Of a stretch of 64,000 bases of DNA, positions 50,386-63,115 are shown piece by piece. Within the stretch, counting starts at the first letter, position 1; the number at the start of each line of letters is the position of its first letter. The stretch lies in contig JALJCO010012917.1 in NCBI GenBank assembly GCA_023101725.1, positions 334,071 through 398,070 on the forward strand. The letters are read 5' to 3'. Position numbers and translations under genes: made by a program. The notes under the pieces are model-generated. The model ran no database searches. It had not been told where the DNA came from and saw only the letters and a program-made list of their open reading frames with translations. The DNA comes from Atherinomorus stipes. Its lineage: Eukaryota; Chordata; Actinopteri; Atheriniformes; Atherinidae.

Positions 50386-51063
50386 AGGCATGATTAAGAA
50401 ATGAGAAAAAAAAAAAAAAAAGAAAAAATCACACACATTCCAAAAAAAATCTCAAACCAGGTGCTGGACCACAAGAAAACTTAGATAAAAAGGAAAAAAA
50501 AAACGGATCTGCACAACTAGGCTTTACACGATCAGGATTTTCGGGGCCAATCACCGATCAGAGAGTTTAAAAAAACCTATCACTGATCCGATCATGTGAG
50601 GAAGCAAATGTATCTATCTAAATAACTCATTTACCCGTATTCATACTGTTTACTGAGTATCATAAAAAGGATTTTTATTTTGTTTACATGTTTTGTCCTG
50701 AACTAAGATGAAAAGGTGAAACATCAATAACCTCTAATGGGCATTCAGGTTTAATCAGGATAAACCAAAATAATTTGAGGCACAAATAATAGGCACAACT
50801 TAAACAGTCATAACTGAAATTATTTACAGTCACAGTCGTTCAAATGAAGGCAGTAATGCTCCTTCAATAGCTGGGGCTCACATCTGATGACCAAATATCA
50901 GTGGTCAAACTAATTGAGTAACTGTGCTCCTCAGAAGAACCTCAACGTGAGAACGAACAACCTGGTGCAGCTTGTTTAGTCCGGTATCGCCACAGTAGGG
51001 CTGAAATATATTTGTTGTGGATGCATGAGTCAGTGTCTGCGTCAGGAGCGTTTGTGTACATAC

Positions 51064-52735
51064 TAAGGGTCAACCAATGGGCTCTATGCATGACTCCACT
51101 ATTTCCTGAACTTAAGGTAGCTCCTTTGTTTCCTGTCTTTCATTACTGGACAAACTGATTAACCCAGGTGTGTCTGATCTCAGTAACTGGCCAGACACAC
51201 CTGGATTAATCAGTTCATCCAGTGATGAAAGACAGAAAACAAAGGAGCTACCTTAAGTTCAGGAAGTAGTGGAGTCATGCATAGAGCCCATTATCGGCTC
51301 AGCCAATATTAGCGGCCAATATTTAGCATTTTGCCGATAATTGGTATCAGCCATTAAAAGTGTGATATCGACGAAATCACACATGAGCCTGCGTCGGCAG
51401 CCCACAGCTAAGTATGATCCAGCTTGCTGTTTCACTCATGGTCTAGCTTCATCACTTTGCTCTACTGAGTAAAGTTCCTCCCATAACAGCATCTGATTGG
51501 TTAAAACAAACAGTTATCAGCTGTTACTTCCGCCGTTTGAATCAATCATAGGGCTGTGGGCGCGGCATGCTTGACACACATACACACTCTCCCGCTACAT
51601 GTTTGGAGGAAACAGCGTGACAAGTTAGCAGAGAGAAGCTGCAGCGTCCTGCTGACGTGAAGGTGAAGAAAGCAGATCTGACAGCAACTGTACTAAACAC
51701 CACAGTTCTGCAACCACAAGGTTCTAGAAAAGTCTAGACACCAGCAGTAGTGAAAGCACACTAGTTAGCGATTAGCTTCTATTTGGTTTCACCACGAGAC
51801 TGCTTGTTTATCAAGACGACACAGAAAGTTTTGTAGAAAGTGTGTGCATGCCGTGTGTATTGCTGACTCCGTTAATGCACAGGTTTGCGAGGTTGTACAT
51901 TTTAACGAATCAGAAGATATAACATGACTGATGACGCTGTCTGACTTTATTGCAGCACAGATGTTTGATGATGATGATGATGTTCCATAAATTCATATTT
52001 CTGCAGTTTTCTCATGTGTAGCCATTACGACTATTATTGAGCTTATCATTTCAGATGCATCTCTAGTGAAGCTAAACATATTTGGAACAAGTCAAGAATA
52101 AATTACAAAATCATACTTATAAGCATTCCATCTGCAACCTGTGTCTCCATCAGTTAAAAATCTGAGCATCTGATGACAATCTATCCTTGTAGGACGTCAT
52201 CAGGGTATTAAAAGGAGCATCTATCAACACTTTCTTTAAGCGCTCCTGTTAGAACCGCACAAACACCTACAGGATGTTTTATGAATGGGCAGGACATCTT
52301 CCAAGAGATCTGATTGGTCAGGAGGTGGTGACTGATCTCTGATCCAGAACTAACCTTCTCTGGAGCAGGTTAGGTGTACATCAGTTACCATGGTGATTTG
52401 CACTGCTAAGAAGTGAAGCAGCATGGTAGGATGAAAAACCCAGAGTTACCCTGAAGTTACCTTAATAAGAGAAAACCTAGCTCAGTAGTCCAGGTCCTGC
52501 TGGTATCACAGTTCTATGATAAAAAAAAAAAAAAAAAAGAAGTGTGTGTAAAAACTAAATGAGAAGTTGTAGAGTGGCAGAGTGAGATAAAACATATCAT
52601 GATCCCAAGCATTAGAAAATCTCACTTTTTTACAACAGTTTTTAAATTTTTACTCTAAATGAAGATCGGTTATCGTCCTTCATGATCACTAATAATCGAC
52701 GTCGGCCAAGAAAAAACTATATCAGTCAATCCCTA
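51064..52735. mobile_element. hAT transposon nested in the outer element, perfect 8-bp TSD
   Basis: Left end TAAGGGTCAACCAAT, right end ATATCAGTCAATCCCTA. GTACATAC is duplicated at 51056-51063 and 52736-52743. 1.67 kb including a 211-bp palindrome inserted 15 bp inside its left end; similar TIR wording to 19021-20703. Confidence 0.88.
51079..51289. mobile_element. hairpin MITE nested in the hAT
   Basis: Arms 51079-51176 and 51192-51289 are inverted copies with about 6 mismatches in 98, from GGGCTCTATGCATGACTCC inward, around a 15-nt loop. It splits the TIR of the surrounding hAT, so it is the youngest layer here. Confidence 0.88.
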
Positions 52736-53454
52736 GTACATACTTGCTGCAGCACGTGAGGAGTGCGCGGCAGCCGAAACACTCAATATTGGAGGTCTCT
52801 GCTAGGAGAACGACGCAGCTCTTAGACTGAAAGGCCACAGCGTATTTCCTGTGCATTTCTGCAAACAGTTTACCTTAAACTGTTGCAGCAAGAGTGTTTG
52901 TCACGTGTCTGAGAGTTTTACCGGAACAGATTCAAAATAACAATGACGTCATTGATTGAATCGGTGAATAAAGAGTTAAGGACCGATCAGAAAATTTGAA
53001 AAAAAATGTGAAATATCGTCCGATCCGATCAAGCCAATCCGATGGGTGGAAAGTCTACACACAACGGATCCGTTACTTCAGACTCACTGAGTCTGAAGAA
53101 GGGCGTACGCCGTAAACATTACTCACTCTGTTCTGCAATAAATATTCATGGGAGCTACATCCAACTTGTGAAGACTAAGAAACGAGACTTGCCAGTGCTG
53201 CGACTGGCGCTGCGAGTAACTGCAGCCACCAGCCAAGCCGACAGGGGAGCACGCACAAATGGATGCTACAACATTGTTTACTGTAGTACTGATACTATAA
53301 TATAATACTGATAGTCTGTTTCTTCATAGTTCCACTTTTTAGTGGCCTTTCAGTAGATCTGGATTGTTTGCTGATGGCAGAAGAATCCATAACTATCCCT
53401 TGCAGTGTTTGAATTCACCACGACCGTCTTCTTCCTGTATCAAAACTGTCGAGG

Positions 53455-53525
53455 ATGCATATGCAGCTTCAATCGATGTCATATCCACTGGACAGCGCAG
53501 GAAATTCAGCCACCAAATCTAAAGG
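53455..53525. repeat. dispersed repeat, partner of bases 1-70
   Basis: TATGCAGCTTCAATCGATG, then GGACAGCGCAGGAAATTCAG and GCCACCAAATC. Confidence 0.6.
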
Positions 53526-53943
53526 CTGTGATTGGTCTATCACAACGTAAACACTAGCAGTCCCCTTTTTAAACCAACTAGCCTTCGAAGACGCAGATGT
53601 GACTCCAACCAAAGAACGTTTGGCCGAAGAAGTGAGGAAATACCAAAATCTCCCCATTGTCTTTATTTTGCACCAAAAGTATCTCTGTTTCAATGTTATT
53701 CAGCTGCAGCAGCAGCAGCAACAAGGGTCTCTCCCTCTCTCGGACGCCATTGCTCACTGTAACCAGAAGCAAAATAACCACCAAGATTACAGACCATTGA
53801 CACCTACGTCCAGACCCCTACTGATCGGAAATTGCACTGTGTATCCGGCACCATGACGGAGAACTATAAATGCTGGAGGAATCTCCGTCGTTGCGCAGTT
53901 GGATAACGCATTACGCAGATAGAGGAGTATACTGTAGCCCTTA

Positions 53944-54520
53944 AGGCCCATTTACGCTCCCTTACTTATGTAAATGGTGACATCTGTTTCATGTGTTGCC
54001 CTCAGCGCCATTTTCATACTTCCATACTTCCATGCATCTTCTGCATTTCGATGGTTCATACATCAGTTTGTCCACGAGGCGGCAGTGCTGAGTTCATAGT
54101 TAATATCCCTGTCTTGATGTGAGCCTACACCACTATGGTGTCAGTAACGTAGATATGAGTGTATTTTCGGATACACTCGCACAGCCTCCCCTCAAAAGCT
54201 CCATCCATGTCTACAGATGCTCTTCTCAGTTTGTTTGGCGTCTTCTTTCTCATGTGCTTTTATTGGGCTATTTAGCATCGGCTGTTTTGTGTTGTTGTCG
54301 TCCGGCTCATGGTCTTCTCTGGCTTGTTACTGCATATCAGCTACACAGCTCGACACTGACCTCACGGTTTCTGGTGGTATTGCTCCGTCTTCTGCATCGA
54401 GTGACAGACCAACAAGCCCCTCGAAAACGCACCAAATTACGTATGTAGCTGACGCAGACGACGGACGAAACTGTCCGTCCGTCTGCGTATCCGTCTTCTG
54501 CATCAAGCATAAATGGGCCT
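53944..54520. mobile_element. PIF/Harbinger-type MITE with TTA duplication
   Basis: Left end AGGCCCATTTACGCT and right end AGCATAAATGGGCCT are inverted repeats, both flanked by TTA (53941-53943 and 54521-54523). 577 bp, no transposase. A partial relative sits at 39683. Confidence 0.88.
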
Positions 54521-54704
54521 TTAGTCTGTATATGCCCTCAAGGTAAAATAATCAAGCTTAGGAGGACACGAGTGGGGCATAACATGAGAACACACTCCAC
54601 ATATGATACCTCTTGAGTCATTTCAAGTTTGTATTTCTCCTTTAGTCAATAACTCACACCTGAGAAGCGAGCAATGCTTCTTCCTCGAGCTGAATGCTGT
54701 TTTC

Positions 54705-56690
54705 TAGGGTAGGCAATATCGCATCGTTTGAGATAATACCGGTAGTTTTTTTTACACCGGTAGAAAATGTAATACTGTGAGAACACATGATCACACATTT
54801 TCGGCCTGATGACGTCATTCAATCACAGCTCAACCCTGCAGCATCTGTTTCCCCATCATTCTCAGTCCTGACGGCTATATTGTTCGTGCCACACATTCCC
54901 CGGAAATAAATCATTTTACATGGACATCAAAATTTGTTAACTGAAGCTGCATTGACATCTCATCGGAAGGATAAGCTGTCAGAAATCTGCGTTGCACATG
55001 AACGCAGCGGCGACGGGGAGAGAGGCAGAGCCTACAGGCAGGTAAACTTCTCAAGCATCTGACAAGCTTATTACATGTGGAGTCCAGGAGGACCGACATC
55101 TGTGTGTTCTGAAGAATCACAGAACGCTCGGTACTCCAGGGTGGCCGGCGGCCGACCGGGTCTCGCTCAGTTCCAGCAGCGTCGCGGGTTTGTCCCGACC
55201 TTCACCGAACGTCAACTCTCACCAGCCTTTAACATGACATGTGAGATGCAGAGCGTCCGTAAGTGAGGGGATCCACAAGAAAACACATTATTGAAACAGC
55301 CGTGATTTGCTCCGGAGACCACGCTGGACACAGGCTGGGTGGGAACTGACGGATGAAGCTACTAAATGCCACTAAATGTTTACCTACAAGGCAGCTAGCA
55401 GCACCACAAGTTCATGTTAACGTTAGCAGCGTCCAAGAAGTGAGTGGAGCTACATGTAAAGACGATGGACAGAGATGAGCTGGTGGACGTTCCACATACA
55501 TGAATGGTTAGTAAGATAAAGGAAGAAATAGAACTAGGCTACTTGCGTGGGCTGATGTTTGTAAATGTCCTTCAAGTTACATTTTACATCTAAAGACAAG
55601 TGTCACGGCCGAAACCATGGGAGCCGCCATGTCTGTTCGTTTCTGCCAAGGGCTTCCGGTTACCACGGTTACAGGATATTTTACACTGAGGACATACGCA
55701 AATCAACAACACATAGGAAGAGCTCCCGAACTTGATGACTGAAAAGTGGATATTGTTAAACCCAAAAAGTGGTCTTGGACACTTTGTGCCGTATGTTGCT
55801 GCAGCAGCTTGTGAAAATAGTTAAATGTGAACCTTGTAAACTGAGCAAAATCACCATAGGACGGTAGCCACGCAGCTACGTGACCGACCACGGGGTGCAG
55901 CCCGCTGTCTCAAACTCTCCATTCTCCTTAACTCAAAAAAATAAATAAATAAAAATCCACCGTAACCACCACTCAAGCCTTCTGACAGGAATCATCCAGA
56001 CACCTGCTCGGTGTTGAACATTTGTCTTCATGGACACTAAACTGCCATGTGTGAGTGGCTATCAACACAGCCGACTGTCTCACTATGCAAGTCTATGGCG
56101 TTCCTGTTCATCACCATAGGACTCAACAAAGTACAAAAATATATTGCTAGTTGTAACATCAGGTAATTTCATCATAATATCCTCCCAGTTCAGTGTTGTA
56201 GCACTGCAGGTGAGAAAGTAATAAAACATGTTCTTTTATAAGAAATAAATGAGAATGTTACCATTTTAGAGACATCACTCTTCAGTGTAAATGAATGCAG
56301 ATATTATCGGCTGGAAGCGCTTGGCAGAAATTGATTGACTGCGGAAGTAAAACGGAAATGCCTGTGAAACTTGTCTACACCCAGCTTGTGTTGCTCAGTA
56401 TAAAAAAAATTAAATGAAAATGATGATTTAAGTAGTTATAATGGCTAAACTTGAAACATTTTATCTGTAAAATGCCATATGCAGCAGTAATATTAACACA
56501 TGTGTAATAATGTTCATATCATGACACAGTATGGAACTATAGAGGCTTTATCAAAAGTGGGTATTAATGAAAGCATTTTATAGAAGCTCTGACTTCTCAA
56601 TAAGACATCAATATCATCTGTGATATCGTCATCGAGGTATTTTGGAAAATACATGGTGATATCATTTTTTGGCAATATCGCCCACGCCTA
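54705..56690. mobile_element. hAT-like transposon, 2 kb
   Basis: Left end TAGGGTAGGCAATATCGC, right end GGCAATATCGCCCACGCCTA. Flanks CTGTTTTC (54697-54704) and CTGTTGCC (56691-56698) agree in 6 of 8, an old TSD. The interior includes GC-rich stretches and no intact transposase. Confidence 0.75.
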
Positions 56691-57753
56691 CTGTTGCCAG
56701 ATACAATTTCACCAGTCACACATCAGTCCATTGATCAGCCCCAGGGCAGTCCTCATAGGCATTGTTAGGAAAGTGACACATCCAGGCAAAAGCTTTGTAT
56801 CCAATACCTAATCCAGGTTGGTCAAAAACACTTAAAAGCTTTTTTAGCTTAAAGTAAATACTTAGATTCGTCCCAGACCAAGCGCAAGAGGCTCGCAATT
56901 ACCAAATAAAGCCATCGAGTCACGATTTCGCACAATGAGAGAGAAAATTAAGCATACACGTGATATAGAGCATTCGTACAAACACATCGCCACCTATGTG
57001 CTCCACCCTGATTTTCAAACACAGTGCCAACAAGCAGCGTGAAGCACAAACAGACGCAAATGATGGGGGTTTCAGCAGCTGAGCGTGGCAGCGGCCATCA
57101 GCGAGCAACCAGCAGATATGACAGCGATCAGTGGCAAGTGAAAAATGACTCAAGGGACATGTCCTAGGAGCAGTCACTGGATAACTTCGTGTTCACTTAC
57201 AATAATACATAAAGCAAACGTAAACCAGACGGCGAGCGTCATCTCATGCCTGTTCAAAATACAATCACTGGGTGCAGCAGCAAAGGGAATCTGCAGCAGT
57301 TGCGGTGGTTTTCAACTAAATGTATGTACTTTTTCAAATTTAAACAAGTTGCAAACATAGATCCAATATCAGATCAACGATATCGTCATTTGACCAAGTC
57401 ATCATGGTTTTTACAAGGTTGAGAACCTGGATGTCGGCAAAACCCCACTGCAAATGACTGCCTAACTACTAGCGTCAGAGACGCCAAACACAGCTCTAAA
57501 TTACGATGACAGTGGCATAAATAATATACACAGCTGTTTCCTAAACGGCTCACATGATATCTGAGCTAGTCGGTACATTATTGTTTTCAATACCCGGTTA
57601 TCGATGGCTAATGTTAGCTAAAGTTAACGTTAGCGAAGTTAGCCTCCCGGCAGAAAGTTAGCTCGCACGTTGACTCTTAACCCCAATGACGATGACAACG
57701 TCCAATAAAGCTTGGTTACATATAGTTAACTTAAACAACATGTAACAACTTAC

Positions 57754-57880
57754 ATTACTGCGTGTGCCCAAGATTTGTTTATTTGAGCACTAGCATAAAG
57801 TCCGTTGACAGGGTACCTGCTGCTCCAATCCTAACGGCCTATCCGCCATTTTGAGACATAAAAAGGAGGTGCAAAAATTA
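57754..57880 (-). promoter_or_regulatory. pafah1b1: candidate pafah1b1 non-coding exon 1 / transcription start region
   Basis: On the minus strand a YY1-like AAAATGGCGG motif (57843-57852) is followed about 90 bp later by a strong donor AAT|GTAAGT (exon end 57754). A weaker donor CAG|GTACCC lies at 57816. Mammalian LIS1 also has a non-coding first exon far upstream of its start-codon exon. No other promoter-like segment lies between here and exon 2. The exact start site cannot be read from sequence. Confidence 0.4.
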
Positions 57881-58210
57881 CAGCCACATCGTCATTTTCC
57901 CCCACCTAACGCCAGATTCCTTCGACTGTGGCCGGCTTTGTAATCGAGAACTATTCAAACTCACCCTATTGTTTGTGCCCGTAGATATCCCCAACCGTCT
58001 GAAACGGCAACACGACCCAGCAGGGCGTGAAATTTCCGCTCCAAAATATGATCTTGTGATGTGGAGGTAGACTGTGCCCGTCTTGTCTCCTCAGCTCTGC
58101 TTGCTTGTTTTTTTTCGTTCGCTACCGCAGTCGCCTTCACAAGGGTACGCGCACGAAACTCGCGTTCACTGTCTGTCGGGAGTGCGCACGCCCTTGACAG
58201 TAGAAAAAGA
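57840..58210. promoter_or_regulatory. CpG-rich promoter-like block
   Basis: CpG dinucleotides are clearly denser here than in the surrounding AT-rich DNA (for example around 57978-58030 and 58115-58190, with runs such as ACGCGCACGAAACTCGCG). The block sits at the expected 5' end of pafah1b1 and includes the YY1-like motif. No TATA box is evident, which fits a housekeeping promoter. An open frame at 58061-58258 is read as a by-product of base composition, not a gene. Confidence 0.45.
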
Positions 58211-61200
58211 AAAAATATATTTTTTTGTGTTAACTCTTACTTGACTGCTCAACGGTGACACATTTTCAATACAATACCCCAAAATGTAAAATGTTGATTT
58301 AGAGACGTCACATTATTTAATCACTTAAACTGTAAGAGAAGCGCTGTGCTTTTTATTTTTATTTCAATGGAGATTATACCTGTCCTGTGATGCTAAACAA
58401 GCCATTTCAGACCAAAAACGTTTTCCCACCCTTTGTTTTTGTTGCATGTGTTCTAGTTTTGAACCCCAACACCTGCGTACAGTGCATTCTACATTGAGAT
58501 GTAATTTTGTACTCCAACTACTTTATATTAACCTGTCATGCACAGATAAAATGTAGTGCAGAAACATATAAAATACAAAACTCCTAATCAGCTAACTAAA
58601 ACATTTATTCAAACTGCTCACTATTGGCCCTTTATGTTAGAATTTGGAAAATTTATACATTTGGGGTAGCTTGCATCATTATTTTAACTCCAGATACTTG
58701 TTCCACCACAGCCCACCTAAATTAGTTAGAAAAACCCCCAAGCAAATCTTGTACTGATTAAATTGCTCATTTTAATATAAATTACTCTCAGACCAAAAGA
58801 AATTATGACATAATGAGCAACACACAAATAGTTACCACACAAGATCAGAGGACAGCAGACTTGACCACTGGGCATAAAAGAAGCCATCGTTCAGAAGAGA
58901 TTTCATCAAAGCAAAACTCCCACTCATCATTTAAGGAATCACACACACACAGAAATCAATATGATCCGGAGCAATCTATAAATCATCTAAACACTTATTT
59001 CCCCACCACCACCTGTTTTGCATTTTATGGCATTGAGACTAAAAAATAGCAACAAATGCATCCTTTTGCACAGAAGTTGCATGTTAATCTTTGTTTTGTT
59101 TAAGCTATGTTCTCTCCAACTCCAGATAACATCTTTTAACATGGTTCTTGCAAAGAATTTGTTCTATTTAAGCTGTGTTTAATATGAAACTCTCCCTCTA
59201 GACAGTTTAATCAATCTCAGTAAGTTAATTTTTTCTGTAAATCATTAAAATACCTAATTATTACAGTTCATGTTAATAGAATTGGAAAACGTTTCTAAAA
59301 AATCAACTAGATATCTATTATATGATGTCAAAATCAAAACATGTGCACTTCCTCTGCAACACCATCTCTCATTTAGGTGCCTTTTCCTCTGCAATAAGAA
59401 AAAAAAAGTATTGCGCCACCCTCTGGACAGTGTTGGCGTTACCTGTGAGCAAAAAGGAATTGCAAGATGATGATACAAGAGACCCAGAAAACAAAATCAG
59501 GAGGCAAATGTTTGCTTTATATACTGTTGAGTTTGACCCATAATCACCATTTCCATTAAGAAGCATAAATAATAATAGGCACATACACACCATGCTTTGC
59601 AACTGATGTGACATGTTTTGTGGCAACCCCAATCCCTCAGGCTGAAGAGGTCACAAATAATTTTTGTATGTTGATTAGTTACTTTCAGGCATATCAGCCT
59701 GCACTGTAATTAGTCCATCTTGCATGTCTTGTGCCAAGTAAAAACTGCTTCTTCTTTTTTTTTTTTTTTCTAAAAACAATTAGCTCCAGCACCATCTCTC
59801 TATTGCTTTAATCACATACATCTACACACTGCAACAATTAAGTAACAAATTTCTGTTGGAGGAATACACTGCATTTATACAAACAAACCTGTCAGTCTTT
59901 TTTTTTTTTGGTACATCACAGTGAGGCAGCTCTGCTTTTGTCCACTTTTGGTGATGCTGTGCACGTTCACACGCAGCACAAGAAAGTGCACCAAAAACCC
60001 CCTCACTTCTGTCTAGTTATTTTTTCTGTCTCTGATGCATATGAAAAGATGACTTGATCCAGTAATGGAAAACACAACAAAACCCAAGAAAAAAAACAAA
60101 CAAAAAAAAGAAAAACACCCAGCTAAAATAAATCTGTCACTACTGCCAATGTTGAGCACCTGTGCAATCTTGGGAAGCGGTAAAGCTCAGTACCAACTTC
60201 ATGCATAAGCAGATTTACAACATCTGGGGCCATGAATGTTTTAAGAAAATGGGTGTCTGTCATTTAACAGCTTTAATATATGCCGACATAAAAACATTTG
60301 GAAAGCAAATGTTCGCTCAGCCGACTTTCAAGCTATGCAGCAGCAAAAGCAAGCAGCTCCTCAGGCCAACAGGTTTTCTGTCAGACTGCACAAAGACGCA
60401 CACTGTCAAACACACATGCACATATTTTCTTTCAGTGTGTAAAAATAGAAGATTGAACACAGATAGATATATATATATATATTGGATAAATCTACAAATA
60501 AAATGGACGTATTTCAATTCTGCTTCTTCCATTAACATCAAGTACCTGTCTAAACCCGATAGAGATTTATACATCTTTTTCACCTCTATACATTTTCTAT
60601 AAAACAGACATGGCTTAAATTAACTGATGATCAACAGGCATAAATTACCTTTTTGATTCTCCTGTGCACTCTAACAAAAATCCATTTACTTGCTAAAGGG
60701 AGGGGGGGGGGGGGAACAGCAAAATAAAATTGAACTCAATGATCGATAGACAGGTGGCTGTCTAGTTTGCTCATTTGGAGAAAACAGAGCAGGAACAAAA
60801 GGACACAGCAGGCACCCTCCTGGGATGTTGTACATAGAAATGACAGCATGATTAGATTTATTAACCATTGGGGACATCTAGAAATGATGAGTGATTGCTG
60901 CAAAGTGACTCCAAGAAGCCACGAGGAAGGAGTTTACATTCTGAAGCCTCGCTTGAAAAATCTCAAATTTACTGACTGTACTCTGGTCTTAGTGCACTGT
61001 AGAAAGAACCCCTGAGTTCTCAGACAGGGTAGGTGCTGTATCATTTTAAAGCACCTTTGGGAAGTGTGTGTGGGGGGGTCTACATGCCTGGGCATCCTCG
61101 AGGTTCTTTAGGCAACGGCAGAGGTAAAACATGGTCCTGGGGCAACAATGTTGTGGGAAGTTAGAGCTGAGAAGAAGCATGTTTTGGGGATGATGTTGAC

Positions 61201-61611
61201 ATGGATAAGGCTCTGGTATACAATGTCATGGTCATTCTTGGTCTCCTTCCCCCAGCTGCAACCACTCTTTCAAATATAATATTTCGAAGCAGCTAAACCT
61301 TCGGTGACTTCATCCCCAGGTTCTTAAGCCTAGGATTTTTCAGATTGCACTTTACATTGATTCCGTGTTGTTGGTACGCTCTCCTCACTCCCTCTCCTAC
61401 CTTGTAGGAAACTCCTGCTCCTGAAATTCCTTTGTCCTACAGTTCATACAGTTTTTCTCTAGACTGCCCTGACCCCACCCTCTCCTTGTTATTTCAATGC
61501 TGATTTAAACTGCTCAGTTCTCAGGTCCACAGGCTTGGTGACTTGGCTTTTAAGTCACAGCCTCCAGCTCCCCCATGAGCAGAAAATTGCTGTGTGGAGG
61601 GATTTTGAATA
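58211..61611 (-). other. probable 3'UTR of the upstream gene plus intergenic DNA
   Basis: 3.4 kb without recognisable coding exons and poorer in transposon signatures than the rest. AATAAA on the minus strand occurs at 60857-60862, 58604-58609 and 58352-58357, so a poly(A) site for the gene ending at 61612 may lie at one of these. It also holds a TA tract (60467-60482), a G-run (about 60702-60715) and several T-runs. I cannot separate UTR from intergenic DNA. Confidence 0.4.
60467..60482. repeat. TA microsatellite
   Basis: ATATATATATATATAT within the probable 3'UTR or intergenic stretch. Confidence 0.85.
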
Positions 61612-61738
61612 TTAATCAATGGGAATTTTATCTTCTAGTTCCAGTGGACTGTCCTCAGTGGGTTCATCATTCTTTCCCAGCTCCTGCAGCTGCTGCCGCC
61701 TCTGCACTTCTGCCTTCAGGTTCTCCAGATCCTTTTGG
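61612..61738 (-). CDS. last coding exon of an unidentified coiled-coil protein gene
   Basis: Acceptor TTTCAG precedes 127 nt: one base completing a split codon, 41 codons and a TAA stop (61612-61614). Reads QKDLENLKAEVQRRQQLQEL, then GKNDEPTEDSPLELEDKIPI and a final Asp. The first part has leucine heptad spacing with many Glu, Gln, Lys and Arg, typical of a coiled coil; the end is an acidic Glu/Asp/Pro tail. A second frame here gives an Ala-rich run ending in a stop, but the frame given is the one with a coherent heptad pattern and a natural end. It lies on the same strand as pafah1b1, 3.7 kb upstream of its promoter. I do not recognise the family, and earlier exons are outside the window. 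Confidence 0.6.
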
Positions 61739-62700
61739 CTGAAATGGAAAAAAAATACAAAAGAAAATCAATACCAAATAAAGTGAAATGCCAGGATCCT
61801 GACAGCAATAGATATGTAATGAGGTTGTGGCCATACCGCTACTGGCAGCTAACGCGTGTAACTCGATGACCAGAAAGTTAGTGATCACCACTGCAGATTT
61901 AAACGACTGTAATGGCTTTTATTGGAAACTGTGGCATCGCGAGAAGTACTCTGCAGTGTGAACATAGTTCATCCTGTCAGTTCATTGTGATGTACACAGT
62001 GGTACTTACAAACGGGAGGACCGGGGTTAAAACAAACGGGTGAACAGCTGATGTGCACGCTCTTGACAGCACTGTGGAACTAAGCAGTCTAGTTCTGATC
62101 TGAGGGCCTACACAGAGGATGCATGTAAAACAGTAAAGGGGTTTTATGAAAAGTGCTGGATTAATTTGCTGCCTTTGTGGACTCACATAATAAAATAGAT
62201 TGTCCAGAAACAAGCACAATAGAGTCCCTTTAACAATGCTCCTACTGCTCATCATTGTATAAGAAGCTCTGAGCTGTGAAAGGGTTAATTTGAGCTAGAC
62301 TTTAAAGTTGAAATGACTTAAAAATAAACCCACCATTTTTCTGGTTTATTGTCTGCTTGTAGGATTTACGTGGTTGTGGAATAAAGCAGAGATGTACATC
62401 TGTTACATACTGTTTTACAGGATAGTACATTGTAAGCAGAACATGCCGGATCAGGCAAACCTCCCCACTAGGGAGACCCATCCCATTAAGGAGACCCCAT
62501 AAATGTTCCTTTTTATTCATCCAGTTGGCCCACCTCCCCCGCCTCAGTCCATAATCCCACTCCCAGCCATTGTTCATTGAAAGGCTAATCCCAGCATTAG
62601 CTGCTGTCCATAATGAGGATAGTGCTCTGTTACACGCTCACACACATGCACCCACACCCACATGCACACACGCACACATTCTATGCATTATCCTGTAAGT

Positions 62701-62913
62701 CAGCGATCATCAAATCTGTACCTCTTGGACCAGTGTCCAGAAGGTTTTCAACACTTCCCCACTCCCCCACACCTGACTCAAATGAAATGGATCCAACAGC
62801 CGATGAAAGTTCTGCACAATGACTCATTAATTTGAGTCAGGTGTGTTGGCACCAGAACACAGTGAAAACCTTTCCGGACACTGACCCAAGAGGTCTGGAT
62901 TTGGTGGTCCCTG
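62701..62913. mobile_element. hairpin MITE
   Basis: Left arm CAGCGATCATCAAATCTGTA CCTCTTGGAC mirrors right arm GTCCCTG-side sequence, and the inner CACCTGACTCAAAT mirrors ATTTGAGTCAGGTG. The whole 213 bp can fold back on itself. A widespread fish MITE layout. Confidence 0.8.
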
Positions 62914-62934
62914 CTATAGGTGTATCTCATAGCC

Positions 62935-63115
62935 ATTTTCCACTGGCACAGGTCAACTCAACTCAACTAAACTCAACTCAGTGCAGCTTGGCTTGGTAGC
63001 TTTTCAATCACAGTCCATTACTCCGATCACAAGTGGGCGGGGTAAGAGTGAAGCTACTGCCGCACTGGATCTATCTATTTATCTAAGGGCTTAGCTGTTT
63101 GGTGGAGGTCTGTGT
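62935..63115. repeat. dispersed repeat fragment
   Basis: CCATTTTCCACTGGCACAGG followed by a CTCAACTCAACT run and CTTGGCTTGGTAGCTTTTC. The opening resembles the TIR of the element at 27243-27741. No closing TIR found. Confidence 0.5.

Larger units (their letters stand above)
50520..53045. mobile_element. outer hAT-like element hosting nested insertions
   Basis: Left part GGCTTTACACGATCAGGATT then TTCGGGGCCAATCACCGATC; right part CGTCCGATCCGATCAAGCCA ATCCGATGGG. These ends face each other and enclose the hAT at 51064-52735. The exact TSD is not clear. Confidence 0.55.
41169..57753 (-). other. pafah1b1: pafah1b1 intron 1, probable (16.6 kb)
   Basis: Lies between the candidate non-coding exon 1 donor and exon 2. 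Dominated by hAT-type elements (48516-49913, 50520-53045 with nested copies, 54705-56690), a Harbinger-type MITE (53944-54520) and fragments at 43497-43910, 44105-44625 and 47330-48190. The stretches 41640-43380, 44800-47300 and 56700-57700 contain no recognisable gene; they are AT-rich with homopolymers. Confidence 0.6.

Noticed and set aside
58061..58258. A 65-codon protein gene divergent from pafah1b1
   Set aside because: Open only by CpG-rich composition; no domain, no splice context, no natural features.
60162..60602. 146-codon ORF on the plus strand
   Set aside because: Low-complexity AT-rich translation including the TA microsatellite (YIYIYW); no homology seen.
61667..61891. Protein ending in an Ala-rich run (AEAAAAAGAGKE)
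   Set aside because: Frame reads through the acceptor and intron; the other frame gives the coherent coiled coil and ends at a proper stop.
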